DNA of 64,000 nt from Marichromatium gracile (GTDB lineage: Bacteria; Pseudomonadota; Gammaproteobacteria; Chromatiales; Chromatiaceae), in NCBI RefSeq assembly GCF_004343155.1, contig NZ_SMDC01000010.1:1-64000 (forward strand). The letters run 5' to 3'. This document shows positions 19,402 through 28,054 of the stretch, in pieces (within the stretch, counting starts at the first letter, position 1; each line of letters opens with the position of its first letter). Below the pieces are notes generated by a model. The model saw only the letters and a program-made list of their open reading frames with translations, was not told where the DNA came from and made no database searches. Both the position numbers and the translations under genes were made by a program.

Positions 19402-20484
19402 TCAACGCCCGGCCAGGGCCGCGCCGTGACGGGCACGGACGGCCGCGGCGAGCTGGTGCACCGCCATGGCGTAATAGGTACTGCGGTTGTAGCGGGTGAT
19501 CACCCCGAAGTTCTCGAACCCCACCCAGTACTCGGTGCCACCGCGCGCATCGAGCGCCAGCAGGCTCAGCCGCCCCCGTCCCGGCACGCCGTCGAGATCG
19601 ACCCCGTGGGCACGCAGCGCGGCGCGGCTGTGGGCGCTGGTGAAGCCGGTCTTGAGCGCGCCGATCCCCTGCCCCGCGCTCACCCGCACGCGCATCGTCA
19701 CCGGCGCGCCGGCGCGCCAGCCGTGGGCCTTGAAATAGTGGGCGACGCTGCCGATGGCGTCGGTCGGGTCCCAGAGATCGCGCACGCCGTCGTCGTCGAA
19801 GTCGACCGCGTAACGCTGGAAGCTGGTGGGCATGAACTGTCCCAGCCCCATGGCACCGGCATAGGAGCCTTGCGGCTTGCGCGGATCGACCCCGGACTCG
19901 CGCGCCATCAGCAGGAAGGCCTCGAGTTCGCCGGTGAAGTAGTCGGCGCGGCGCGGATAGGCGAAGGCGAGCGTGGCCAGGGCATCGAGGGTGCGGGTGG
20001 TACCGACATAGCCGCCGTAGCGTGTCTCGACCCCGAGGATGGCGACGATGTACTCGGGCGGCACGCCGTAGCGCGCCCCGGCACGCTCCAGGGTGGCGGC
20101 GTGGGCGCGCCAGAAGCGCACGCCGCCGGCGATGTTGTCGGCGGTGACGAACTTGCCGCGATAGCGCGTCCAGGCCCCGTTCGGCGCCCGCTTGGCGCGC
20201 GGCGCCTGACGGTCCATCAGCTCGATGATCCACTGCTCGCGGCGCGCCTCGGAGAGCAGCCCGGCGAGCACCTCGGGGGCGAAGTCGTGCTCCCGCGCCA
20301 TGCGTGCGACGAAACGCGCGGCCGCATCGCTGGCGGCGAAGTCGCCGCGCACCTCGGCGTCGGCCGCCACCGGCAGGACACCGCTGGAGAAGGGGTCGAG
20401 GGCGACGCGCTGCTGGGCGCTGGCGCTGCAGCCGGCCACCAGGACCGGCACGCAGAGGGCGAGGACGAAGGCGATGCGATGCAT
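19402..20484 (-). CDS. mltB: Lytic murein transglycosylase B (lipoprotein)
   Basis: A 360-aa membrane-anchored enzyme that cleaves the MurNAc-GlcNAc bond to leave 1,6-anhydroMurNAc ends. The start at 20484 gives a lipoprotein signal ending LVAGC (lipobox, Cys at about 19). The catalytic glutamate lies in ILGVETRYGGYVGTTRTLDA, and AMGLGQFMPTSFQRYAVDFD is the family core. The C-terminal domain contains VGFENFGVITRYNRSTYYAM. The ribosome binding site is weak (CCGGG). Confidence 0.93.
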   Translation of the reverse strand: MHRIAFVLALCVPVLVAGCSASAQQRVALDPFSSGVLPVAADAEVRGDFAASDAAARFVARMAREHDFAPEVLAGLLSEARREQWIIELMDRQAPRAKRAPNGAWTRYRGKFVTADNIAGGVRFWRAHAATLERAGARYGVPPEYIVAILGVETRYGGYVGTTRTLDALATLAFAYPRRADYFTGELEAFLLMARESGVDPRKPQGSYAGAMGLGQFMPTSFQRYAVDFDDDGVRDLWDPTDAIGSVAHYFKAHGWRAGAPVTMRVRVSAGQGIGALKTGFTSAHSRAALRAHGVDLDGVPGRGRLSLLALDARGGTEYWVGFENFGVITRYNRSTYYAMAVHQLAAAVRARHGAALAGR

Positions 20485-20609
20485 GGCAGACCCGGTTGAT
20501 GGCTGAGGTTGAAGGAAAGGAATGGACTGGCGACCGATCGCGCCGCGGGCGCTACCGCCAATGGTATGCCAGGATCGCGCGAATACCATTCGCGTCGGCG
20601 CCGGGCGGT

Positions 20610-20996
20610 TCAGTCGGCCAGGGCCATCACCGCATCCATCTCGACCCCGGCCCCCTTGGGCAGGGCCGCCACCCCGACCACGGCGCGCGCCGGATAGGGC
20701 TCGGAGAAGTATTCGGTCATCACCTGGTTGACCACCGGGAAATGACCGAGATCGGTGAGGAAGACATTGAGCTTGACGATGTCGGCGAGGGTGCCGTTGG
20801 CGGCCCGGGCAACCGCCGTGAGATTGTCGAAGACCCGCCGCACCTGGGCCTCGATGTCGCCCTCGACCAGGGTCATGGTCTCGGGGACCAGCGGGATCTG
20901 GCCCGAGAGATAGACGGTATCGCCGACCCGCACCGCCTGCGAGTAGGTGCCGATGGCCTGGGGGGCCTGATCGGTGGAGATGACGCGTTTGTTCAT
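20610..20996 (-). CDS. ridA: RidA family 2-iminobutanoate/2-iminopropanoate deaminase
   Basis: A 128-aa trimeric enzyme that hydrolyses reactive enamine/imine intermediates released by PLP enzymes such as threonine dehydratase. It has the RidA signature [19 protein letters not shown] and the active-site arginine in [24 protein letters not shown] precedes the ATG. It is upstream of mltB on the same strand. ridA near recG is common (with spoT) in gammaproteobacteria; spoT is not in the window. Confidence 0.95.
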   Translation of the reverse strand: MNKRVISTDQAPQAIGTYSQAVRVGDTVYLSGQIPLVPETMTLVEGDIEAQVRRVFDNLTAVARAANGTLADIVKLNVFLTDLGHFPVVNQVMTEYFSEPYPARAVVGVAALPKGAGVEMDAVMALAD

Positions 20997-21066
20997 CGAA
21001 GGACCTCAGATGCTCAGGATGGCGCCGACGGGCGTCGGGGATGGCCCACGAAGCGGCGTAAATCGT

Positions 21067-21072
21067 TATAAT
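21067..21072 (+). promoter_or_regulatory. Consensus -10 element before purC
   Basis: A perfect TATAAT lies 31 bp before the purC ATG. No good -35 was found at 16-18 bp (the sequence there is GC-rich), so activity would need an activator or tolerate a weak -35. Confidence 0.45.
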
Positions 21073-21102
21073 CTCAGCCTTGTCGTTCTGGGATCAACCG
21101 TC

Positions 21103-21987
21103 ATGCCTGCGCTCTACGAATCGAACATCTCCACACTGCCGCTGCTCGGTCGCGGCAAGGTCCGGGACATCTATGCCGTCGGCGAGGATCATCTGCTGGT
21201 GGTCACCAGCGACCGCCTCTCGGCCTTCGACGTGGTGCTCCCGCAGCCGATCCCGGGCAAGGGCGAGGTGCTCACCCGGGTCTCCAACTTCTGGTTCGAG
21301 CGCACCGCCGACCTGATCCCCAATCACCTCTCCGACATCCCGGTCGAGGCGGTGATCACCGACCCCGAGACACTCGCCACGCTCGGCGAGCGCGCCATGG
21401 TGGTACGCCGCCTCAAGCCGCTGCCGGTCGAGGCGATCGTGCGCGGCTACCTGATCGGCTCGGGCTGGAAGGACTATCGCGCCACCGGCGCGGTGTGCGG
21501 CATCGCCCTGCCCCAGGGCCTGCGCCAGGCCGACCAGCTCCCGGAGGCGATCTACACCCCCTCGACCAAGGCCGAGATCGGCGATCACGACGAGAACATC
21601 GACTTCGCCCGCACCGTCGAGCTGCTCGGTCGCGAACTGGCCGAGCAGGTGCGCGACACCGCCATCGCCATCTACACCAGCTGCGCGGCCTATGCCCGCG
21701 AACGCGGCATCATCATCGCCGACACCAAGTTCGAGTTCGGACTCGACGAGGCGGGCCGGCTGCACCTGATCGACGAGGTGCTCACCCCCGACTCCTCGCG
21801 CTTCTGGCCGGCCGACGAGTACCGCCCGGACACCAGCCCGCCGAGCTTCGACAAGCAGTTCGTACGCGACTATCTCGAGACCCTCGACTGGGACAAGACC
21901 CCGCCGGGGCCGGAGCTGCCGCAGTCGATCATCGACCGCACCGCCGCCAAGTATCTCGAGGCCGAGCAGCGCCTGACCGGCGCCTGA
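21103..21987 (+). CDS. purC: SAICAR synthetase
   Basis: A 294-aa enzyme that condenses CAIR with aspartate in purine synthesis. It is the longer form (about 300 aa, as in yeast) rather than the 237-aa E. coli form. The N-terminal [20 protein letters not shown] binds [21 protein letters not shown], the STKAE segment and the metal-binding [15 protein letters not shown] are intact. In-frame sequence upstream of this ATG is not conserved. It is monocistronic. Confidence 0.95.
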   Translation: MPALYESNISTLPLLGRGKVRDIYAVGEDHLLVVTSDRLSAFDVVLPQPIPGKGEVLTRVSNFWFERTADLIPNHLSDIPVEAVITDPETLATLGERAMVVRRLKPLPVEAIVRGYLIGSGWKDYRATGAVCGIALPQGLRQADQLPEAIYTPSTKAEIGDHDENIDFARTVELLGRELAEQVRDTAIAIYTSCAAYARERGIIIADTKFEFGLDEAGRLHLIDEVLTPDSSRFWPADEYRPDTSPPSFDKQFVRDYLETLDWDKTPPGPELPQSIIDRTAAKYLEAEQRLTGA

Positions 21988-22297
21988 GTCCGCCCTCCCC
22001 GGGGGTGATCCCACACCCCCGTCGTCCAAGCCCAGCCCCGACCAGCGGGGCACGAAAAGCTGACCTAGGCCGGTATCACACACCTTGTCGATGGCCGGGA
22101 GTCGACTAGCATTAGAATCAACGGGGCAATTGTCAGTGGCCCGTGCCCACCGATGATTCATCAGGGGGCAAGCCGTCGAACTGCACGGTGAGCGGTCGGC
22201 ATCCAGGGGCGGAACACCCTCGACCAGCGTGGCGAACACGGCAGGCCAGGAGCATTGGTGGCACGAGCCGTGTCGTGTCAACGAAGGAGAGAGGGCG
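21988..22297. other. Intergenic region purC to cytochrome-like gene
   Basis: 310 bp without a gene. It contains one promoter candidate (listed separately) and an AAGGAGAG ribosome binding site at its end. Nothing else was seen. Confidence 0.5.
22085..22112 (+). promoter_or_regulatory. Candidate sigma70 promoter for the cytochrome-like lipoprotein
   Basis: TTGTCG (22085-22090) and TAGCAT (22107-22112) are 16 bp apart and overlap a second possible -10, TAGAAT, 1 bp further on. The leader to the ATG at 22298 would be about 180 nt. Confidence 0.4.
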
Positions 22298-22678
22298 ATG
22301 ACCAGTCGAATCCGCACGATCGCGATGATGGGGCTCCCGGCCCTGCTGGTGCTCGGTGGCTGCGGGCAGCAGGATCGCATCACCTACGAGATGCACATCC
22401 AACCACTGCTGGAGACCCATTGCGTCGAGTGTCACCTGCCGGGCGGCGCGGGCGCCGAGGCCAGCGGCTTCCAGGTCGTCTCCTACGACACCCTGATGAA
22501 GGGCACCAAGTTCGGTCCAGTGGTGGTGCCGGGCGATGCGCTCTCGAGCAGCCTCTACCGTCTGCTCGCCGGCGAGGTCGATCAATCGATCCGCATGCCC
22601 CACGGCAAGGATCCACTCGCACCGGAGCAGGTCGCGCTTGTCGAGACCTGGATCGAGCAGGGCGCGCCCGAGCGCTGA
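22298..22678 (+). CDS. Small c-type cytochrome-like lipoprotein
   Basis: A 126-aa protein with a lipoprotein signal ending LVLGGC (Cys22) and a single haem-binding motif CVECH (residues 42-46). A methionine in IRMPHGKDP is a plausible distal ligand. The overall pattern (CVECHLPGG, then GDALSSSLYRLLAG and ALVETWIEQGA) matches the PSCyt1-type cytochrome c domain. It would be an outer- or inner-membrane-anchored periplasmic electron carrier. The start is fixed by AAGGAGAG 8 nt upstream. A DUF302 gene follows. Redox partner unknown. Confidence 0.8.
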   Translation: MTSRIRTIAMMGLPALLVLGGCGQQDRITYEMHIQPLLETHCVECHLPGGAGAEASGFQVVSYDTLMKGTKFGPVVVPGDALSSSLYRLLAGEVDQSIRMPHGKDPLAPEQVALVETWIEQGAPER

Positions 22679-22750
22679 CCCCTCCAGTCCGGCTCGCCGC
22701 AGGCGCGCACGGGACCGGGCCTCAGGCCCCCACCCCATCTTGAGCACATG

Positions 22751-22773
22751 CGCCCGTCCCCACCGGACGGGCG
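22751..22773 (+). terminator. Hairpin between cytochrome-like and DUF302 genes
   Basis: Perfect 9-bp stem cgcccgtcc/ggacgggcg with a 5-nt loop, 72 bp after the cytochrome stop. No T-tract follows, so it may protect the 3' end or terminate only partially. Confidence 0.4.
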
Positions 22774-22818
22774 TCTCGGGGTCCCGCGAGGGGCCCCTTC
22801 GTCAATGGAGGGATATGG

Positions 22819-23397
22819 ATGAGACTGGCCCGCAACCTGTTTGCCATCTTCGGGGTGCTCTGTCTGCTCGCCATCGGCTATGGCGCCGCACGACTGGCGC
22901 CGATCCTCGCGACCTTCGACCCCGGCGCACCCCGGGTCTATGCCGAGTTCGGCCAGCGTCTGCTCGCGACCGGCGACCCCGGCATGGCGATGATGTGGTC
23001 GGTCCCCGTCGAAGAGGGGCTCGCGACCGAGGACGTCGTCGACTCGCTCAAGAGCCTCGCCGTCTCCAACAACCTGCTGTTCGTCGGCGAATCGCCCTTC
23101 TATCAGCAGATCGAGGCGATCACCGGCGAGCCCTATCGCTATGTCAACTTCCTCTCCTTCTGCGACGCCCGGGTCGGGCGCCAGATGCTCGAGCACCGCA
23201 ACGAGTACAGCGGCTTCATGCCCTGTCGCATCGCCCTGGTCGAGGACGCCGAGGGACGGCTACACCTCTACAGCATGAACCTCGACCTGCTGATCCACGG
23301 CGGTCGCCCGCTCCCCCCGGAGCTTGAGCAGTCGGCCACGCGGGTGCGCGACATCATCTGGAGCATCATGCAGGGGGCGGCGGTCGGCGAGTTCTGA
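22819..23397 (+). CDS. DUF302-domain membrane-anchored protein
   Basis: A 192-aa protein with an N-terminal hydrophobic anchor (about 5-30, LFAIFGVLCLLAIGYGAARL) and a periplasmic DUF302-like domain, recognised from FLSFCDARVGRQMLEHRNEY, PCRIALVEDAEGRLHLYSMN and LDLLIHGG. DUF302 proteins have no settled function and are often near sulfur or redox genes. GGAGGG precedes the ATG. It lies between the cytochrome-like gene and the hcp box. I am sure it is a gene and less sure of its domain. Confidence 0.75.
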   Translation: MRLARNLFAIFGVLCLLAIGYGAARLAPILATFDPGAPRVYAEFGQRLLATGDPGMAMMWSVPVEEGLATEDVVDSLKSLAVSNNLLFVGESPFYQQIEAITGEPYRYVNFLSFCDARVGRQMLEHRNEYSGFMPCRIALVEDAEGRLHLYSMNLDLLIHGGRPLPPELEQSATRVRDIIWSIMQGAAVGEF

Positions 23398-23412
23398 TCC
23401 ACGGGGACGGAT

Positions 23413-23426
23413 TTGACCTCCATCAA
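23413..23426 (+). promoter_or_regulatory. FNR/DNR-type operator before hcp
   Basis: TTGACctccATCAA matches the FNR/DNR consensus TTGAT-N4-ATCAA at 9 of 10 positions. It begins 15 bp after the DUF302 stop and ends 91 bp before the hcp ATG. The convergent neighbour of hcp encodes a Crp/Fnr-type regulator with the matching recognition-helix residues. Confidence 0.75.
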
Positions 23427-23517
23427 GGGGCGATCGACGAGAGCGGACGAGACTGCGCCCGTCCCCGCCGTCAGTGAGACGCGGGACAGGTCCCGTCCGC
23501 CCACAGGAGATCGCCCC

Positions 23518-24813
23518 ATGTATTGCAACCAGTGTGAACAGACCTTCCGCAACAGCGCCTGCGTGAACTCGCCCGGCACCTGCGGCAAGGACGCCGACGT
23601 ACAGTCGCTGCAGGAGACCCTGCTCTACGGCCTCAAGGGGATGGCCGCCTACGCCCATCACGCACGCCGCCTCGGCCACCACGACGAGACCGTCTCGGCG
23701 TTCATCGAGGAGGCGCTGTTCGTCACCATGACCAACGTCAACTTCGACCCCGAGGCGCTGCTCGACTACTGTCTGCGCTGCGGCGAGATGAACCTGCGGG
23801 TGATGGAGCTGCTCGACGCGGCCCATGTCGAGACCTTCGGCGCCCCCGCCCCGAGCCGGGTGCGCGAGGGCACCGCGGCCGGTCCCGGCATCCTCGTCAC
23901 CGGCCACGATCTGCTCGATCTCTGGGAGCTGCTGTGCCAGGTCGAGGGCACCGCGATCCGCGTCTACACCCACGGCGAGATGCTCCCCGCGCACATGTAC
24001 CCGAAGTTGCGCGATCATCCCAACCTGGCCGGTCACTACGGCGGCGCCTGGCAGGATCAGAAGCGAGAGTTCGCCGCCTTCCCCGGCCCGGTACTGGCCA
24101 CCACCAACTGCGTGCTGATCCCGCCCGAGCAGTATCGCGACCGGCTCTACACCATCCGCGCCACCGGCGTCCCCAACGCCCGGCGTCTCCCCGATGGCGA
24201 CTACTCGGCGCTGATCACCGCCGCCCTGACCTGCCCGCCCTGCCCCGAGGCGCCCGCCGGCGAATCGACCATCGGCTTCCACCGCCAGGTGCTGCTCGAT
24301 CAGGCACCGACCCTCGTCGAGGCGGTCAGGTCCGGCGCGATCAGCCACTTCTTCGTCATCGGCGGCTGCGACGGTGCCGAGAAGGGGCGCAACTACTTCA
24401 CCGACTACGCCCGCGCCACCCCGCCGGACTCCTTCATCCTCACCCTCGGCTGCGGCAAGTACCGCATCCGCGACCACGACTACGGCGAGCACCTGGGGCT
24501 GCCGCGGCTGCTCGACATGGGCCAGTGCAACGACGCCTATGGCGCCATCGCCGTCGCCGCCGCGCTGGCCGAGGCCTGCGATTGCGGCATCAACGACCTG
24601 CCGCTGACCCTGGTGGTGAGCTGGTTCGAGCAGAAGGCGGTGGCGGTGCTGCTGAGCCTGCTGCATCTTGGCGTGCGCGGCATCACCCTCGGCCCCAACC
24701 CGCCGGCCTTCATCACCCCCGGTGTGTTCGCGATCCTGCAGCAGCGCTACGACCTGCGCCTGACCGGCCAGGACCCCGCGGGCGATCTGGCGCGCGCGCT
24801 GGCCGCGGCCTGA
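23518..24813 (+). CDS. hcp: Hybrid-cluster protein (short form)
   Basis: A 431-aa hybrid-cluster protein; the family reduces nitric oxide or hydroxylamine and, in E. coli, drives S-nitrosylation. The N-terminal cluster ligands are Cys3, Cys6, Cys15 and Cys22 (C-x2-C-x8-C-x6-C). The hybrid-cluster ligands are all recognisable: TGHDLLDL, YTHGEMLPAH, TTNCVL, IGGCDGAEK, LGCGKYR, GQCNDAYG and WFEQKA. It is about 120 residues shorter than E. coli Hcp and lacks one of the two helical bundles, as in the archaeal/anaerobe short class. AGGAGA precedes the ATG. No hcr reductase is adjacent. Confidence 0.93.
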   Translation: MYCNQCEQTFRNSACVNSPGTCGKDADVQSLQETLLYGLKGMAAYAHHARRLGHHDETVSAFIEEALFVTMTNVNFDPEALLDYCLRCGEMNLRVMELLDAAHVETFGAPAPSRVREGTAAGPGILVTGHDLLDLWELLCQVEGTAIRVYTHGEMLPAHMYPKLRDHPNLAGHYGGAWQDQKREFAAFPGPVLATTNCVLIPPEQYRDRLYTIRATGVPNARRLPDGDYSALITAALTCPPCPEAPAGESTIGFHRQVLLDQAPTLVEAVRSGAISHFFVIGGCDGAEKGRNYFTDYARATPPDSFILTLGCGKYRIRDHDYGEHLGLPRLLDMGQCNDAYGAIAVAAALAEACDCGINDLPLTLVVSWFEQKAVAVLLSLLHLGVRGITLGPNPPAFITPGVFAILQQRYDLRLTGQDPAGDLARALAAA

Positions 24814-24816
24814 GGC

Positions 24817-25515
24817 TCACTCCGGCCCGAGCCCAGGCTCGAGCGCGGCGAGTTCGACCAGCCGGGGGCGATCGAGCAGGGTCACATGACGCCCCTCGAG
24901 CGCGATCACACCGGCATCGACGAACTGACGCAGCGCCCGCGACAAGGTCTCGGGCTGGATCGACAGACGCGAGGCAAGCACCCCCTTGGGGACCTCCAGA
25001 CGCAGCGCGCGCCGCTCCGGCGGCAGCCGTTCGAGCAGATAGCGCGCCAGCCGACCGCTGGCGGTGTGCAGGGTGAGATGGTCGATCTCGCCGATCAGGC
25101 CACGCAGCCGCTGGCTCAGCGCCCCGAGCAGCAGGAAGCAGGTGTCGACCGATTCGCGCAGCATGGCGGCGAAGTCGGCCGCGTCGATCGCGATCAGCTC
25201 GGTCGGCGCGAGCGCGCTGGCGCACACCGGATAGCTCGGGCGGTTGAGGAACATCAGCGCTTCGGCGAAGGTCTGCCCGGGGGAGACGATCTCGATCACC
25301 TTGCGCGCGCCATCGGGCGCGAGCCGGTAGAGCTGCATCTGCCCGGCGCATACCAGAAAGAAACGCTCGGCCGCGTCGCCCTGGAGAAACAGCGACTGCT
25401 CGGCGGCCAGGGTGAGACGGGTGGTCCGCGCGGCGACCCGCTCGAGCTGCGCCGGTTCGAGCCGCGCGAGCAGGGGCGCGGCGCGCAATGACTCGATGAT
25501 CTCGCGTTGCGACAC
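24817..25515 (-). CDS. Crp/Fnr-family regulator, Dnr-like
   Basis: A cyclic-nucleotide-binding fold (about residues 20-130) followed by a winged helix. The recognition helix QPETLSRALRQF carries the E-x2-SR residues that read TTGAT/TTGAC half-sites in FNR. The N-terminal iron-sulfur cysteines of FNR are missing, which suggests a Dnr/NnrR-type NO sensor. The start is uncertain: GTG 25515 has a GGGGA ribosome binding site 6 nt upstream and is used here, while ATG 25551 has none. It is convergent with hcp, 3 bp apart. Its likely target is the box before hcp. Confidence 0.85.
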   Translation of the reverse strand: MSQREIIESLRAAPLLARLEPAQLERVAARTTRLTLAAEQSLFLQGDAAERFFLVCAGQMQLYRLAPDGARKVIEIVSPGQTFAEALMFLNRPSYPVCASALAPTELIAIDAADFAAMLRESVDTCFLLLGALSQRLRGLIGEIDHLTLHTASGRLARYLLERLPPERRALRLEVPKGVLASRLSIQPETLSRALRQFVDAGVIALEGRHVTLLDRPRLVELAALEPGLGPE

Positions 25516-25679
25516 TGTCCATCCCCAAGGTTTCGACCGTTCGTCGTCCATGCTAGCGCAGCCGGGCAGGCGACGCAGGCCGGGTATACTCTGGGAGACG
25601 CGCGCCGAGCGGCCGCATCCGTGGGGCGCAGCGCCAGCCGATCGCGTCCCGAACGAGAACCCCGCAACGAGACCCAGAC

Positions 25680-26066
25680 ATGCTCACGATCTTCTTTGGC
25701 GACATCAAGCACGGTCGTCTCTCCCGCCTCGCCTATCTCGGCTGTCACGCCGCCCTGATCGCCCTGCTGGTGCTGGCCAGCTTCGGCCTCGCCAAGGGGC
25801 CCGAGGACTCGGCGCTGATCGCCGACATCAAGCTGGCGGTGCTGGTCGCCATCGCCGCCGTGCTGCTGGTCGCCCAGGCCAACATCGCCGCCAAGCGCAT
25901 CCGTGACGCCGGGCTGCCCGGCTGGTGGATACTGCTGTTGATCGCGCTGCTCAGCCTGATGATCGGGGCGCTGTTCGGTCACGAGCTGATCGCCGGTCTC
26001 GATCTGCTGCTGCTGCTGCTGCTGCTGGTGCTGCCGACCGAGGCATTCGGTAGACGCGAGGCCTGA
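25680..26066 (+). CDS. DUF805 membrane protein
   Basis: A 128-aa inner-membrane protein with about four helices and the DUF805 landmarks GRLSRLAYLG near the N-terminus and AKRIRDAGLPGWW in the middle. DUF805 has no established function. The last helix includes eight consecutive leucines encoded by (CTG)8 at 26004-26027. The ribosome binding site is weak. It is followed 69 bp later by the export operon on the same strand. Confidence 0.85.
   Translation: MLTIFFGDIKHGRLSRLAYLGCHAALIALLVLASFGLAKGPEDSALIADIKLAVLVAIAAVLLVAQANIAAKRIRDAGLPGWWILLLIALLSLMIGALFGHELIAGLDLLLLLLLLVLPTEAFGRREA
26004..26027 (+). repeat. (CTG)8 microsatellite inside the DUF805 gene
   Basis: Eight identical CTG codons in frame, encoding Leu8 in the last membrane helix. 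Slippage would add or remove leucines without a frameshift. Confidence 0.9.
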
Positions 26067-26135
26067 GCCACGCATCGCACCCGCTGGTCCGGCGCGCTAC
26101 AATGGTGCCCCGACCAGCCTCGGACACCGTCCCCG

Positions 26136-27284
26136 ATGAAAAGGCCGTCGCCCTCCCTCCTGCTCGTCCTCGCGCTCGGCGGCGCGCTGCTGCTGTGGTG
26201 GTACATCAGTCGACCCGGACCGCCCCGGGTCGAGTTGGTCGCGGTCAGCGAGGGCGCCATCGAGCGGCTGGTCGCCAACACCCGCGCCGGCACCGTCAAG
26301 GCCTGTCGGCGTGCCCGACTCGCGCCCAGCCTGGGCGGTCAGATCGCCCGTCTCGAGGTCCACGAGGGCGATCGGGTGGGCGCCGGCGAGCTGCTGCTCG
26401 AACTCTGGAACCGCGACCTCGTCGCCCGTGTCGAGCTCGCCGAGCGCGAGGCCGAAGCGGCCACGGCCCGCGCCCGCGCCGCCTGTCTGCACGCCGAGCA
26501 GGCCGGGCGCGAGGCCGAGCGCCAGCGCCGGCTCGATACCCGTGCGATGACCTCGGAGGAGGCGCTCGACCGCGCCCAGACCGCCGCCCGCGCCGGCGCA
26601 GCCGAGTGCGAGGCGGCACGCGCCAACGCCGAGGTCAGCCAGGCCCAGATCGGGGTTGCGCGCGCCGAGCTGGAGCGGACCCGGCTCGTCGCACCCTTCG
26701 CCGGAGTGGTCGCCGAGGTCTCGGGCGAGCTCAACGAGTACGTCACCCCCTCGCCGCCGGGCATCCCCACACCCCCTGCGATCGATCTCATCGACGACGC
26801 CTGCTACTACATCTCCGCCCCCATCGACGAGGTCGACGCCGCGCGCATCGCCCTCGGGCTGGAGGCGCGGATCACCCTCGATGCATTCGGCGATCGGGTC
26901 TTCGCCGGGGTGGTGCGCCGCATCGCTCCCTATGTCTTCGACCAGGAGAAGCAGGCGCGTACCGTCGAGATCGAGGTGGTGATGACCGAACCGCCGACCG
27001 ACACGCCACTGCTCGCCGGCTACAGCGCCGACGTGGAGATCGTGGTCGAGCGCCGCGAACAGGTCCTGCAACTGCCCACTGCGGCGATCCAGGCCGGCCT
27101 CACGCCAAGCGTGCTGTTGTTCGATCCGACCAGCGGACGACTGCAACGACGCGAGATCCGCATCGGGATCGAGAACTGGGAGCGCACCGAGATCCGCTCC
27201 GGTCTCGCGCCCGGCGACCGCGTGGCGCGCACGCTCGGCGGTGAGGACGTGACCGACGGCGCTCGTATCGAGCCGGCGCCATGA
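26136..27284 (+). CDS. HlyD/MacA-type periplasmic adaptor subunit
   Basis: A 382-aa membrane-fusion protein. It has an N-terminal anchor (about 7-24, LLLVLALGGALLLWWYI), a split lipoyl domain (LGGQIARLEVHEGDRVGAGE and RLVAPFAGVVAEVSGELNEY), an alpha-helical coiled-coil hairpin (about 95-165) and a beta-barrel with LDAFGDRVFAGVVRRI. It links an inner-membrane ABC exporter to an outer-membrane channel. It is the first gene of the operon and its stop overlaps the ATPase start by 4 nt. No TolC-type channel is encoded nearby. Confidence 0.9.
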   Translation: MKRPSPSLLLVLALGGALLLWWYISRPGPPRVELVAVSEGAIERLVANTRAGTVKACRRARLAPSLGGQIARLEVHEGDRVGAGELLLELWNRDLVARVELAEREAEAATARARAACLHAEQAGREAERQRRLDTRAMTSEEALDRAQTAARAGAAECEAARANAEVSQAQIGVARAELERTRLVAPFAGVVAEVSGELNEYVTPSPPGIPTPPAIDLIDDACYYISAPIDEVDAARIALGLEARITLDAFGDRVFAGVVRRIAPYVFDQEKQARTVEIEVVMTEPPTDTPLLAGYSADVEIVVERREQVLQLPTAAIQAGLTPSVLLFDPTSGRLQRREIRIGIENWERTEIRSGLAPGDRVARTLGGEDVTDGARIEPAP

Positions 27285-27946
27285 TCGCGCTCCGGGGGAT
27301 CAGTCGCAGCTTCCGTGTCGGCGAGCAGCAGGTGCGGGCACTGCATGGGGTGGAGCTGGATATCGACACTGGCGACTATGTCGCCATCATGGGCCCGTCG
27401 GGATCGGGCAAGAGCACCCTGCTCAACATCCTCGGTCTGCTCGACCGCCCGGACCAGGGCCGCTACCGGCTCGACGACATCGAGACCACCGGCCTCGACG
27501 AGGAGGCGCGCGCTGCGCTGCGCGGCAACCGCATCGGTTTCGTCTTCCAGTCCTTCCACCTGATCCCGCGACTGAGCGCCGCGGAGAACGTCGAGCTGCC
27601 GCTGATGCTCGCCGGCATCGCGCCCGCGGCGCGAGGCGAGCGAGTCGCCCAGGCGCTCGACCGGCTGGGGTTGACAGACCGCGCCGACCACCGTCCCGAC
27701 CAGCTCTCCGGCGGCCAGCGCCAGCGCGTGGCGATCGCCCGCGCCACGGTGATGCAACCGGGGCTGCTGCTCGCCGACGAACCCACCGGCAACCTCGACC
27801 GACGCTCGGGCGATGAGGTGATCGCCACCCTCGAGGCGCTCAACGACCAGGGCGTCACCCTGGTGGTGGTCACCCACGACCCGGTCGTGGGCGGACGCGC
27901 CGGACGGCGCATCGACATGGAGGACGGCGGCATCCGTGCCCACTGA
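27281..27946 (+). CDS. ABC exporter ATPase (MacB/LolD-like)
   Basis: A 221-aa nucleotide-binding subunit. Walker A is GPSGSGKSTLLN (about 40-47 core), the Q-loop is FQSFHLIPRL, the signature is LSGGQRQRVAIARA and Walker B is LLLADEPTGNLD. The sequence is of the MacB/LolD/FtsE group that works with FtsX-fold permeases, which here are separate genes. It is translationally coupled to the adaptor. 108 bp separate it from the diguanylate cyclase gene, so transcription may restart there. Confidence 0.93.
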   Translation: MIALRGISRSFRVGEQQVRALHGVELDIDTGDYVAIMGPSGSGKSTLLNILGLLDRPDQGRYRLDDIETTGLDEEARAALRGNRIGFVFQSFHLIPRLSAAENVELPLMLAGIAPAARGERVAQALDRLGLTDRADHRPDQLSGGQRQRVAIARATVMQPGLLLADEPTGNLDRRSGDEVIATLEALNDQGVTLVVVTHDPVVGGRAGRRIDMEDGGIRAH

Positions 27947-28054
27947 CGGTCCACACCGAGGCCTCTGCATGGACGCACGTGCACCAGGACGGCAGGATTC
28001 GCCCCATCGCACTTCGCGATCCCAGGCAACACACCTGTACCAGGCACCCTCGCC

